Translations under genes and position numbers: made by a program
The notes under the pieces: generated by a model
What the model was told of the DNA's origin: nothing
The model's database searches: none
Seen by the model: only the letters and a program-made list of their open reading frames with translations
Shown here: piece by piece, positions 41,333 through 48,951 of the stretch
Layout: the number at the start of each line of letters is the position of its first letter
Numbering within the stretch: position 1 is the stretch's first letter
Origin: Herbaspirillum sp. meg3
GTDB taxonomy: Bacteria > Pseudomonadota > Gammaproteobacteria > Burkholderiales > Burkholderiaceae_D
Direction of reading: 5' to 3'
Length of the DNA stretch: 64,000 nt
NCBI RefSeq assembly: GCF_002257565.1
Contig: NZ_CP022736.1
Span: forward strand, 1,302,001-1,366,000

Positions 41333-42751
41333 ATGGAAGACTTTGATCTGGTAATCCGCAACGGCACCGTCGCCACTGCGTCCGACATCATGCAATGCGA
41401 TGTCGGCATTGTCGACGGCAAGGTCGTGGCGCTGGGGCGTAACCTGGCGCGTGGCTGGCAAGAGATCGATGCCAGCGGCAAGCTGGTGTTGCCTGGCGGT
41501 GTCGATGCACATTGCCATCTCGACCAGCCGATGGAAGAGGGGCTGCAGATGGCCGACGATTTTCGCAGCGGCACGATTTCGGCAGCATGCGGCGGCACGA
41601 CGACGGTGATTCCGTTTGCCGCGCAGGCCAAGGGCCAGTCGCTGCGCGTTGCGGTGGAGGACTATCATCGCCGCGCTGAAGGCAAGGCTGTGATCGACTA
41701 CGCCTTCCACATGATCGTCAGCGACCCGACCGAACAGGTCTTGAAAGAGGAACTGCCGCAGCTGATCAGCGAAGGCTATACCTCGTTCAAGATCTACATG
41801 ACGTACGACGATCTCAAGCTCAATGATCGCCAGATCATCGACGTGCTGGCCATCGCGCGGCGCGAAGGTGCGATGGTGATGATTCATGCTGAGAACGCCG
41901 ACTGCATTGCATGGCTCACGGAACAACTGGAAGACGCCGGCCTGACGGCGCCGAAGTACCATGCGACTTCACGGCCGATGCTGGTGGAACGGGAAGCCAC
42001 GCATCGTGCGATTGCGCTGTCGGAACTGGTCGACGTGCCGATTCTGATCGTACATGTATCCGGCAAGGAAGCCATCGAGCAAATCCGCTGGGCGCATGGG
42101 CATGGCCTGCGCATTTACGCCGAGACGTGCCCGCAGTATTTCATGCTGACTGCAGACGATCTCGACCAGGAGGGCTATCACGGCGCTAAATGCATCTGCA
42201 GCCCGCCGCCGCGCGACAAGGAAAACCAGCAACACATCTGGGACGGTTTGGCCAGCGGCTTGTTCACGGTGTTTTCGTCGGATCATGCGCCATTCCGTTA
42301 TGACGACCCCAAGGGCAAGATGCCGGGCGGGAAGGAAGTTCCGTTCCGCTATATCCCCAACGGCACACCAGGTTTGGAGACACGTCTGCCACTGCTGTTT
42401 TCAGAAGGCGTCGGCAAAGGCCGCATCGATCTCAACCGCTTCGTGGCACTGACGGCGACCGATCCGGCGAAGATGTACGGCCTGTATCCGCAGAAGGGCA
42501 CCATCGCCATCGGCGGCGATGCCGACATCGCGATCTGGGACCCGCACAAGGAAGTCGTGATCTCTAACGATAACCTGCATCACAACGTCGACTACACGCC
42601 GTATGAGGGCATCACGGTTACCGGCTGGCCGACGACCACGCTCTCGCGCGGTGAAGTGGTGTATGACGGTAAGGATCCGCAGGGAGCCATTGGTCGCGGC
42701 GAATTCTTGAAGTGCGGTCTGCCTGATCCGGCGCGTCCGCGTAAACGTTGA
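41333..42751 (+). CDS. dihydropyrimidinase/D-hydantoinase-family cyclic amidohydrolase
   Basis: The 472-residue urease-superfamily amidohydrolase opens FDLVIRNGTVATASDIMQCD. Metal ligands are VDAHCHLDQP (His-x-His), the carboxylated Lys in SEGYTSFKIYMTYDD, VMIHAENAD, ILIVHVSGKEA and FSSDHAPFRYDDPKG. Length and NGTPGLETRLPLLFSEGV are normal for hydantoinases. It hydrolyses cyclic diamides such as dihydropyrimidines or hydantoins to N-carbamoyl acids. It is the last gene of the importer operon, 13 bases after the decarboxylase-like gene. No carbamoylase is present in the window, so the pathway would continue elsewhere. Confidence 0.9.
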   Translation: MEDFDLVIRNGTVATASDIMQCDVGIVDGKVVALGRNLARGWQEIDASGKLVLPGGVDAHCHLDQPMEEGLQMADDFRSGTISAACGGTTTVIPFAAQAKGQSLRVAVEDYHRRAEGKAVIDYAFHMIVSDPTEQVLKEELPQLISEGYTSFKIYMTYDDLKLNDRQIIDVLAIARREGAMVMIHAENADCIAWLTEQLEDAGLTAPKYHATSRPMLVEREATHRAIALSELVDVPILIVHVSGKEAIEQIRWAHGHGLRIYAETCPQYFMLTADDLDQEGYHGAKCICSPPPRDKENQQHIWDGLASGLFTVFSSDHAPFRYDDPKGKMPGGKEVPFRYIPNGTPGLETRLPLLFSEGVGKGRIDLNRFVALTATDPAKMYGLYPQKGTIAIGGDADIAIWDPHKEVVISNDNLHHNVDYTPYEGITVTGWPTTTLSRGEVVYDGKDPQGAIGRGEFLKCGLPDPARPRKR

Positions 42752-43003
42752 TCGGGCTCTTCCATCGCTCTTGCTCGTAAACGATAAGCACTCTCAATAC
42801 AATAAATTTTCAATGTTACGGTCACACTTCTACGTCTGTGGAGGTGTGACCTCCGCGTGTCATTGTGGTTATTTCGCCTACGGATTTAAAAATCTCCGGC
42901 TCGCGTTCGATTTCTGATTGCTCCTGCCAAAGGCATGGTGCTAGCATCACGCCGGACGTTGTCTTCCGATGGCAGCGTCAGATTCTTAAAGACGGGGTAA
43001 CAC

Positions 43004-43726
43004 ATGAAAAAACAACTCATGATCGCAACCATGGCCGTCCATGGATTGCTGGGGATGCAGTCGGCACATGCTGCCGGTGCAATGAATGTCGATGACGCAC
43101 AAGTGCTCGGCGCAAACAAATGTCAGTTGGAAACCTGGGGTAAATTCAATCGTGACGGTACCGAGCGATGGCTCAATCCGTCGTGCAACCTCACCGGCAA
43201 TCTTGAGATTTCGTGGGGCAATTCGTGGCAGCGCGATGCCAATGGCATGTATCTCTCAAACAGCCAGCTCCAGGGTAAAACCGTTTTCAAGGAAATGTCG
43301 GCCAACAGTTATGGCATCGGCATGCTTGGTGGTGTGGTGCGGCAGACCGATAGTGGCGACGACAACAATGGCACGCGTCAACGTTCGTGGAATTATTATT
43401 CCAAACTGCTGACTTCGTTCTCCTTCAAGGACGACGCGGTGCTGTTGCATACCAATGTCGGTTTCAATCGCAGGGGGAAAGAGCAGACCACGCGTCTGAC
43501 CTGGGGTCTGGGCAACGAGACGCAATTGATGGACAAGCTGTCCTTCATCGGCGAAGTATTCGGTGAGAACAAGGGCAAGCCCGGCTATCAGGCTGGTATC
43601 CGCGCCGCGCTGGTGCCGGAGCACGTCGAGATGGATCTGACCTACGGCAATACCTTCGGTCGCGAGATGCAAGGCCGCTATGTGGTACTGGGCCTGCGTT
43701 TCATCACGCCTGAGCTGCGTCGCTGA
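43004..43726 (+). CDS. probable outer-membrane beta-barrel protein of unknown function
   Basis: A 240-residue protein with a signal peptide (MKKQLMIATMAVHGLLGMQS, then AHAAGAM). The mature part is rich in Gly, Asn, Thr and aromatic residues, with alternating patterns such as KLLTSFSFKDDAVLLHTNVG and GRYVVLGLRFITPELRR, like a small beta-barrel. Two cysteines (NKCQLETW and NPSCNL) could form a disulfide at the N-terminus. I do not recognise a named family. A hairpin GGTCACACTTC/GAGGTGTGACC (42820-42851) lies in the gap before it. Confidence 0.6.
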   Translation: MKKQLMIATMAVHGLLGMQSAHAAGAMNVDDAQVLGANKCQLETWGKFNRDGTERWLNPSCNLTGNLEISWGNSWQRDANGMYLSNSQLQGKTVFKEMSANSYGIGMLGGVVRQTDSGDDNNGTRQRSWNYYSKLLTSFSFKDDAVLLHTNVGFNRRGKEQTTRLTWGLGNETQLMDKLSFIGEVFGENKGKPGYQAGIRAALVPEHVEMDLTYGNTFGREMQGRYVVLGLRFITPELRR

Positions 43727-43843
43727 TTGTTGGCGCAATCACTCCCGTTCGTTCTGTAACGCACCTCACACTCGTCAATCCGGCTTGCCGGATTGACATT
43801 GTTTTCTGACAATTCCTCTTGTCGTGGTAAATTACGTCTGGCG

Positions 43844-43958
43844 CTTGCAGCAACACGCAAGAGCAGCTAACAAAACTTTCGCAGTTTTTCCCGTTTGCGA
43901 TTTCTTCATTGCGCATCCGCGGTTCCACCCGACGGACTTCGCGCTGTTTTGTTAGCTG
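43844..43958 (+). ncRNA. structured leader before the DUF21/CBS gene
   Basis: CAGCTAACAAAAC (43864-43876) is perfectly complementary to GTTTTGTTAGCTG (43946-43958), a 13-pair helix closing a 69-base loop. Small inner pairings exist (TCCG/CGGA at 43915-43936), and a CTTGC/GCAAG hairpin (43844-43861) sits just before. It ends 45 bases before the TTG start of the next gene. It could be a cis-acting RNA; it also loosely resembles an integron attC site. No promoter is assigned. Confidence 0.4.
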
Positions 43959-44003
43959 TTCTTCAGCATGCGTAATTTCTTCACTACTCAATAGGTACCT
44001 TCG

Positions 44004-45338
44004 TTGGAAAACATCTTACTGATCGTCGCGGCCCTCTTTTTGGTCGCGCTGAACGGTTTTTTCGTCGCAGCAGAATTCGGTCTGGTCAAATTGCGCCAGA
44101 CTCGCATCAGAGCCATCGTCAAGACGCAAGGTTTGCGCGGACGTATCCTCGCCACTGTCCACAATCAACTTGACGCGTATCTGTCGGCTTGTCAGCTGGG
44201 TATCACGCTGGCGTCGCTGGGTCTGGGCTGGATCGGTGAGCCGGCTTTTGCCAGCTTGCTGGAGCCGCTGTTTGCGTTTCTTGGCGTCAGCTCGCCGGAA
44301 CTGATACACGGCGTGTCCTTCGTGTTCGCTTTCGTGATCATTTCCTTCCTGCACATTGTCGTCGGCGAGCTCGCACCGAAGTCCATGGCCATCCGCAATC
44401 CGGAGCGCATCGGTTTGTGGTGTGCGATGCCGCTGTACGGTTTCTACTGGACGATGTATCCGGCGATCTGGCTGCTCAACCTGAGTGCCAACTGGGTGCT
44501 GCGCGTTTCAGGGCTAGGCGGTGCGCATGGTCACGATTCGCACTACTCGTCGGACGAACTCAAGCTTATCTTGCGCGGCGGTGGCAAGACTGCGGGCAAG
44601 TTCACGCGCGATGAATGGAACGTCCTGGCGCAATCGCTGGACTTTGGTGATCTGAAAGTCATGGACCTGATGCGTCCCGCCAATGAAATCATTGCCCTGA
44701 GCGCCGCCAACACGCAGCAAGAAAATCTGGAAATCATCTATCGCAACCGGTTCAGCCGTTATCCCTACTTTGATGAAGAGCGTCAGGAGGTGCTGGGACT
44801 GTTGCACCTGAAGGACGTCTTCATTGCGCAGCAGGACGGCAAGGCGGTTTCTGACCTGCGCTTGTATCTGCGTCCGGTGCAATACATTTCGCCGAGTTTG
44901 TCGGCGCAAGAACTGCTGCGCCGTTTCCGCACCGGCTCTCCGCACTTCGCGATCATCGGTCGCCAGGGGCAGCCGGCGCTGGGCTTCATCACCCTGGATA
45001 ATTTGCTGAGCGTGCTGGTGGGTGAGATTCGCGATGAATTTCGTCATACCAACAACGAGTGGACGCGTCAGGACGATGGCACCTTGCTGGGCAAAGGCAG
45101 CCTGCCTATCGTCACCCTGGAGCATATGCTGGGCATTGATTTTGAGTACGACGAGAGCGTCGACTCGGTGGGTGGTCTGGTGATGGAGAAGCTGGGTGAG
45201 GTGCCTAAGGAAGGTCAGAAGGTGGAGTTCCCGGCGTTTGACATCGTGGTGGTGAAGATGAAGGGGCCTAAGATTGTGTTGGTGAAGGTTTTTCCCAAGA
45301 TGGTGGATGGGGAGTGGGTTGGGGAGTCGGAGGGATAG
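44004..45338 (+). CDS. DUF21/CBS-domain membrane protein (CorB/CorC, hemolysin-like family)
   Basis: The 444-residue protein uses a TTG start (TTGGAAAAC) with AGGT upstream; the opening ENILLIVAALFLVALNGFFV is the normal family start. The DUF21 domain (about 1-190) contains AAEFGLVKLRQTRIRAI and VGELAPKSMAIRNPERIGLW. A CBS pair follows (about 205-340, from KVMDLMRPANEIIAL). A C-terminal CorC_HlyC domain contains WTRQDDGTLLGKGSLPIVTL. Relatives are Mg2+ or other divalent-metal exporters. The 3' end is extremely G+T-rich (hand count 52 of 60 at 45301-45360) and encodes a Val/Lys/Gly-rich tail. A structured leader precedes it and repeat copy 3 follows. Confidence 0.88.
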   Translation: MENILLIVAALFLVALNGFFVAAEFGLVKLRQTRIRAIVKTQGLRGRILATVHNQLDAYLSACQLGITLASLGLGWIGEPAFASLLEPLFAFLGVSSPELIHGVSFVFAFVIISFLHIVVGELAPKSMAIRNPERIGLWCAMPLYGFYWTMYPAIWLLNLSANWVLRVSGLGGAHGHDSHYSSDELKLILRGGGKTAGKFTRDEWNVLAQSLDFGDLKVMDLMRPANEIIALSAANTQQENLEIIYRNRFSRYPYFDEERQEVLGLLHLKDVFIAQQDGKAVSDLRLYLRPVQYISPSLSAQELLRRFRTGSPHFAIIGRQGQPALGFITLDNLLSVLVGEIRDEFRHTNNEWTRQDDGTLLGKGSLPIVTLEHMLGIDFEYDESVDSVGGLVMEKLGEVPKEGQKVEFPAFDIVVVKMKGPKIVLVKVFPKMVDGEWVGESEG

Positions 45339-45352
45339 GGCTTTGTTGTTTG

Positions 45353-45496
45353 TGTTTTGTTCCGACTTGCTCGTTGTGCGTTGATGCATGCTGTTCTTTC
45401 TCCGATCAACCCTTCGCCGGGCCGCCCCCGGCAAAACGAGGCTGATCGAAGAAAGAACCGCATCAGTAACAACAAACACCAAGCCGGAACAAAACA
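45353..45496. repeat. dispersed intergenic repeat, copy 3
   Basis: The termini GTGTTTTGTTCCGACTTG (45353-45370) and CAAGCCGGAACAAAAC (45480-45495) are inverted repeats. Inner arms GTTCTTTCTCCGATCA and TGATCGAAGAAAGAAC flank the core GCCGGGCCGCCCCCGGC, which is the inverse of the copy 1 and copy 2 cores. It is the most symmetrical of the three copies and may represent the basic unit. It lies between convergent genes. Confidence 0.75.
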
Positions 45497-45509
45497 AATA
45501 CCGACCATA

Positions 45510-45537
45510 AAAAAGCCGCCCAAACAGGCGGCTTTTT
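45510..45537. terminator. bidirectional rho-independent terminator
   Basis: AAAAAGCCGCC pairs with GGCGGCTTTTT around CAAACA, an 11-base perfect stem with A- and T-runs. It lies between the convergent DUF21 and bdhA genes. Confidence 0.9.
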
Positions 45538-45566
45538 GCATCCCAAGCGACAAGCGCTCGCAATGC

Positions 45567-46349
45567 TTACTGCATAAACCACCCATGGCTAACCACCACC
45601 GATTGACCGGTCAATGCATTCGTCGGAAACGCCGCCAAAAACACCGCCGTCTGCGCCACATCCGCGGTCGTCGTGAACTCACCGTCAACCGTATCCTTCA
45701 ACATCACCTTCTTGATCACATCTTCTTCGCTGATGTTCAACTCCTTGGCTTGCTCAGGAATCTGCTTCTCCACCAGCGGGGTGCGTACAAAGCCCGGACA
45801 GATCACGTTGGAACGGATCTTGTCCTTGGCGCCTTCTTTGGCAACGACCTTGGCCAGACCGATCAGGCCGTGTTTGGCAGTGACGTACGGAGCCTTCAGC
45901 GGCGAGGCTTCGTGCGAGTGCACTGAACCCATATAGATGATCGAGCCGCCGTTGCCGGCTTTGATCATTGCACGCATCGCGGCGCGGGTGGTCAGGTAGG
46001 CGCCGTCGAGGTGGATCGCCAGCATCTTGCGCCAGTTGTCCAGCGTGCTGTCGACGATCGGGGCGATAATCTGGATGCCTGCATTGCTGATCAGGATGTC
46101 GAGCGTGCCGTAGGCGGCGACGGCATCTGCGATACCCTTGTCGACTTGTGCTTCGTCGACCACGTTCATGGCGACGGCCATGGCGGTGCCGCCGCTCTTG
46201 TTGATTTCTTCTGCAGCTGCTTTGGCGGCGTCGAGCGCCAGATCGGCGATGACGACCTTGGCGCCTGCCTTGGCGTATTCAATGGCGATTTCCTTGCCGA
46301 TACCGCTGGCTGCGCCTGTGATCAGGGCGACTTTATCTTTGAGTTGCAT
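45567..46349 (-). CDS. bdhA: 3-hydroxybutyrate dehydrogenase
   Basis: The 260-residue classical SDR has the cofactor loop ALITGAASGIGKEIAIEYAK, DILISNAGIQIIAPI, catalytic Ser in IIYMGSVHSHEASPLKAPYV, and Tyr-x-x-x-Lys in YVTAKHGLIG. VICPGFVRTPLVEKQIPEQA and the C-terminal SVVVSHGWFMQ are typical of D-3-hydroxybutyrate dehydrogenases, which interconvert 3-hydroxybutyrate and acetoacetate with NAD. AAGGAA precedes the start. The acetoacetate decarboxylase gene lies 9 bases upstream in the same operon, matching the shared metabolite acetoacetate from polyhydroxybutyrate turnover. Confidence 0.93.
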   Translation of the reverse strand: MQLKDKVALITGAASGIGKEIAIEYAKAGAKVVIADLALDAAKAAAEEINKSGGTAMAVAMNVVDEAQVDKGIADAVAAYGTLDILISNAGIQIIAPIVDSTLDNWRKMLAIHLDGAYLTTRAAMRAMIKAGNGGSIIYMGSVHSHEASPLKAPYVTAKHGLIGLAKVVAKEGAKDKIRSNVICPGFVRTPLVEKQIPEQAKELNISEEDVIKKVMLKDTVDGEFTTTADVAQTAVFLAAFPTNALTGQSVVVSHGWFMQ

Positions 46350-46358
46350 GACGTTCCT

Positions 46359-47099
46359 TTATTTAGCAAGATAATCAAAAGCGACCGTGCCCAGAGGCAA
46401 GGTCAGGTCAGACAAAATATGTACAGCCGATATGATTTCCAGTACGGGCAGGTCGGCGACGGGCGCCAGCGCATGCGGATGCAGATCCAGTGCGCCGGGA
46501 CCGGTCCAGGCGCCCTTGATGGTGATGTCGGACAGACTGTACTGTACCAGTTCGCAGATGCGCGGTGTGCCGTCGACGTGGGGAATGATTTTCAGCAGAA
46601 AGCTGGGCGTTGACAACGACTTCTTGACGGTCTCAGGATCAAGCGCGCGATGCTTGAATCCCATCGTGCCTGTGGCAATGCGAAAGTCGCTGTAGTCGAG
46701 TGTGCCGACTAGCGTGTCGGTGTGAACCCGCAACTCGGGACTGCCCAGCTTTTTGGGAAATCCCCACAGCTCGCGGCCGCCGGCAATCGGCGGATGATCA
46801 TTAAGATACATGCTGTGCACATAGCCGCCGGCGACACCGTCGAGCGTGACCGGGATCACCTGGCCTGATTCGCAATAGTGGCCGAAGCCCGTCGAATCCG
46901 GCATGTTGATGAATTCGAACTTGACCACAGGCTCGACGAACTGCAGCGGAGCGGGAATGATCTTTTTGAGTGCTTCCGGATCGGTCCGATAAGTGATGAT
47001 GAGAAACTCACGGTCGACGAATCGATACGGGCCCGGTGGGAATGCCGGATTGTGAAGCGGCATGGCGAAAGCATTGCGACGGACTTCATCTTCGGTCAT
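46359..47099 (-). CDS. adc: acetoacetate decarboxylase
   Basis: The 246-residue protein has the family active-site segment GGRELWGFPKKLGSPEL, with the Schiff-base Lys in PKKLG, plus FINMPDSTGFGHYCESGQVI and RICELVQYSLSDITIKGAW. It converts acetoacetate to acetone and CO2. It is first in a two-gene operon with bdhA; GGAAGCC precedes the start. Together they provide alternative fates for acetoacetate. The gene diverges from olsB across a gap of about 230 bases. Confidence 0.93.
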   Translation of the reverse strand: MTEDEVRRNAFAMPLHNPAFPPGPYRFVDREFLIITYRTDPEALKKIIPAPLQFVEPVVKFEFINMPDSTGFGHYCESGQVIPVTLDGVAGGYVHSMYLNDHPPIAGGRELWGFPKKLGSPELRVHTDTLVGTLDYSDFRIATGTMGFKHRALDPETVKKSLSTPSFLLKIIPHVDGTPRICELVQYSLSDITIKGAWTGPGALDLHPHALAPVADLPVLEIISAVHILSDLTLPLGTVAFDYLAK

Positions 47100-47326
47100 A
47101 TCTTTGGCTTCCTTTTCTGTAAGCCGAAAAAATCGGCAGCTTCTGTTCGACGGAGACGTTCGTTATAAAGTTCACATCATTTCCTTGCAAAACCCTGACA
47201 GCACCGGCGTTTGGGGTAAAGCTTGCCAACAGTGTTGCAGGCTTGCCATGCGATGGCCATGTGTCATTTGCCTGAAACAATCGACAGTTACGCTCTGCAT
47301 CGTTGTCAACTGAAAAAGGACGATGC

Positions 47327-48094
47327 ATGAGACTGCTCACCACTCCAGCAGATGCTAACCAGAGTTTTTCCAAACTGTCACTGAGTCTCGCCAGCACGCC
47401 GGAAGAGGTGCGCGAAGTACAACGTCTGCGCTATAAAGTCTTCATCGAAGCAATGAACCTGTCCGCTCTGGCCAATGCCGAAGGTCTGGACAAGGACGAG
47501 TTCGATGACTATTGCGATCACCTGATCGTACGCGACAACAAAACATTAAGCGTGGTCGGTACCTACCGCGTCATGAGCCCGCATGCAGCACGCCGCATGG
47601 GCAAATTCTACTCGGAACAGGAATTCGACCTGAGCCGCCTCGACAATATCCGCAACTCCATCTGCGAAGCCGGCCGTGCCTGCATTCATCCGGATTATCG
47701 CAGTGGCGCCGTCATCATGTTGCTGTGGGCCGGCATTGCCGATTTCATGCGCAAGGAGCGTTGCGACTATCTGATGGGTTGCGCCAGCGTCAGCTTGGCT
47801 GATGGCGGCCACAACGCCGCAGCGCTGTATCACGCCTTCCGCGAAAACAACATGGCGCCGCAAGAGTACAGCGTCACGCCCCATACGGCGTTTCCGATTG
47901 AGGAACGCGAAGCCGGCCATCAGCCGCAAGTGCCGCCGCTGTTACGTGGCTATCTGCGCAGTGGCGCATGGGTGTGCGGTGAACCGGCCTGGGATCCTGA
48001 TTTCCACTCGGCGGATTTTTTCCTGCTGCTACCGCTGGCCAAGCTCGACGGCCGGTATGCCAAACACTACCTGAAAGAAACGAGAGCCGCATGA
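47327..48094 (+). CDS. olsB: L-ornithine N-alpha-acyltransferase OlsB-like
   Basis: The 255-residue protein starts MRLLTTPADA with AGGA seven bases upstream; eight extra codons upstream are rejected. It has the GNAT-type hemolysin-like acyltransferase pattern: REVQRLRYKVFIEAMNL, DDYCDHLIVRD, VVGTYRVMSPHAARRMGKFY, ICEAGRACIHPDYRSGAVIM and DYLMGCASVSLADGG. OlsB transfers a 3-hydroxyacyl group from ACP to ornithine, the first step to phosphorus-free ornithine lipids. The next two genes overlap or touch it, forming a lipid-related operon. A PhoB link is common for ornithine lipids, but only a poor half-site is visible here. Confidence 0.85.
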   Translation: MRLLTTPADANQSFSKLSLSLASTPEEVREVQRLRYKVFIEAMNLSALANAEGLDKDEFDDYCDHLIVRDNKTLSVVGTYRVMSPHAARRMGKFYSEQEFDLSRLDNIRNSICEAGRACIHPDYRSGAVIMLLWAGIADFMRKERCDYLMGCASVSLADGGHNAAALYHAFRENNMAPQEYSVTPHTAFPIEEREAGHQPQVPPLLRGYLRSGAWVCGEPAWDPDFHSADFFLLLPLAKLDGRYAKHYLKETRAA

Positions 48095-48951
48095 AACCAC
48101 GCGATCAGTTTCTGGATGACGACGGCGTCGAAGCCGCTCTGGGAATGAAACGCGATCCCCTCCGTTTCAGAACAATCTGGATCTCCGACGTGCACCTCGG
48201 CACGACGGGGTGCCAGGCGCAACGACTCCTTGAGTTCTTGCGTGCGACAGAATCGGACACCCTCTATCTGGTGGGTGACATCATCGACGGCTGGCAGTTG
48301 AAGCGTCGCTGGTATTGGGAACAAAGCCACAATAACGTAGTACAGACGGTGCTCAAGAAAGCCAAGAAGGGCACCAATGTCATCTTTGTGCCGGGTAACC
48401 ACGACGAAGTCGTCCGTCAGTTCATCGACCTCGACTTCGGCGGCATCAAGATCCGCGACGAACTGATCCACACAACGGCCAACGGCAAGCGCATGCTGGT
48501 CATTCACGGCGACCGTTTCGACGGCGTCATTGCCTGCGCCAAATGGCTGGCCTATGTGGGTGACAACCTGTACACCATGATCCTCAAGTTCAACCAGTGG
48601 TTCAACAGCTGGCGCGCGCGCGCCGGATTGCCCTATTGGTCGCTGTCGCAGTACCTCAAGGGCAAGGTCAAGAACGCGGTCAATTACATTACCTCGTTTG
48701 AAGACGCACTGGCCGCCGAAGCCCACAAAAAGGGTCTCGACGGCGTGATCTGCGGACACATCCATAAGCCGGAAATCCGCGACATCAACGGTATCACCTA
48801 TTGCAATGACGGCGATTGGGTCGAAAGCCTGTCGGCCCTGGTCGAAGATCCTTCCGGCGAATTGCGCCTGGTGACCTGGGGCGAAATCATGCAGTTGAAG
48901 AAGAGTTCCAAACTAGCCGGAGTAGAAGATTTATGCGCATTGCCATCGTAA
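48091..48951 (+). CDS. LpxH-like UDP-2,3-diacylglucosamine diphosphatase family phosphoesterase
   Basis: The 286-residue calcineurin-fold protein has its ATG overlapping the olsB stop (ATGA). Metal motifs are IWISDVHLGTTGCQAQ, LYLVGDIIDGWQLKRRWYW, VIFVPGNHDEVV, VIHGDRFDGV and ICGHIHKPEIRDI. The sequence follows the LpxH-like group found next to glycosyltransferases, not the housekeeping LpxH that sits elsewhere. A phosphoesterase acting on a lipid or sugar-lipid is likely. The following glycosyltransferase gene overlaps its last 19 bases. Confidence 0.85.
   Translation: MKPRDQFLDDDGVEAALGMKRDPLRFRTIWISDVHLGTTGCQAQRLLEFLRATESDTLYLVGDIIDGWQLKRRWYWEQSHNNVVQTVLKKAKKGTNVIFVPGNHDEVVRQFIDLDFGGIKIRDELIHTTANGKRMLVIHGDRFDGVIACAKWLAYVGDNLYTMILKFNQWFNSWRARAGLPYWSLSQYLKGKVKNAVNYITSFEDALAAEAHKKGLDGVICGHIHKPEIRDINGITYCNDGDWVESLSALVEDPSGELRLVTWGEIMQLKKSSKLAGVEDLCALPS

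Noticed and set aside
43864..43958. Integron attC site
   Set aside because: The arms resemble attC ends, but both 7-base core sites have a mismatch, no integrase gene is present, and the following gene is not cassette-like. Kept only as an alternative in the leader finding.
47265..47290. Pho box before olsB
   Set aside because: A single TGTCAT is present, but the position 11 bases on reads TGAAAC, too far from the second half-site.
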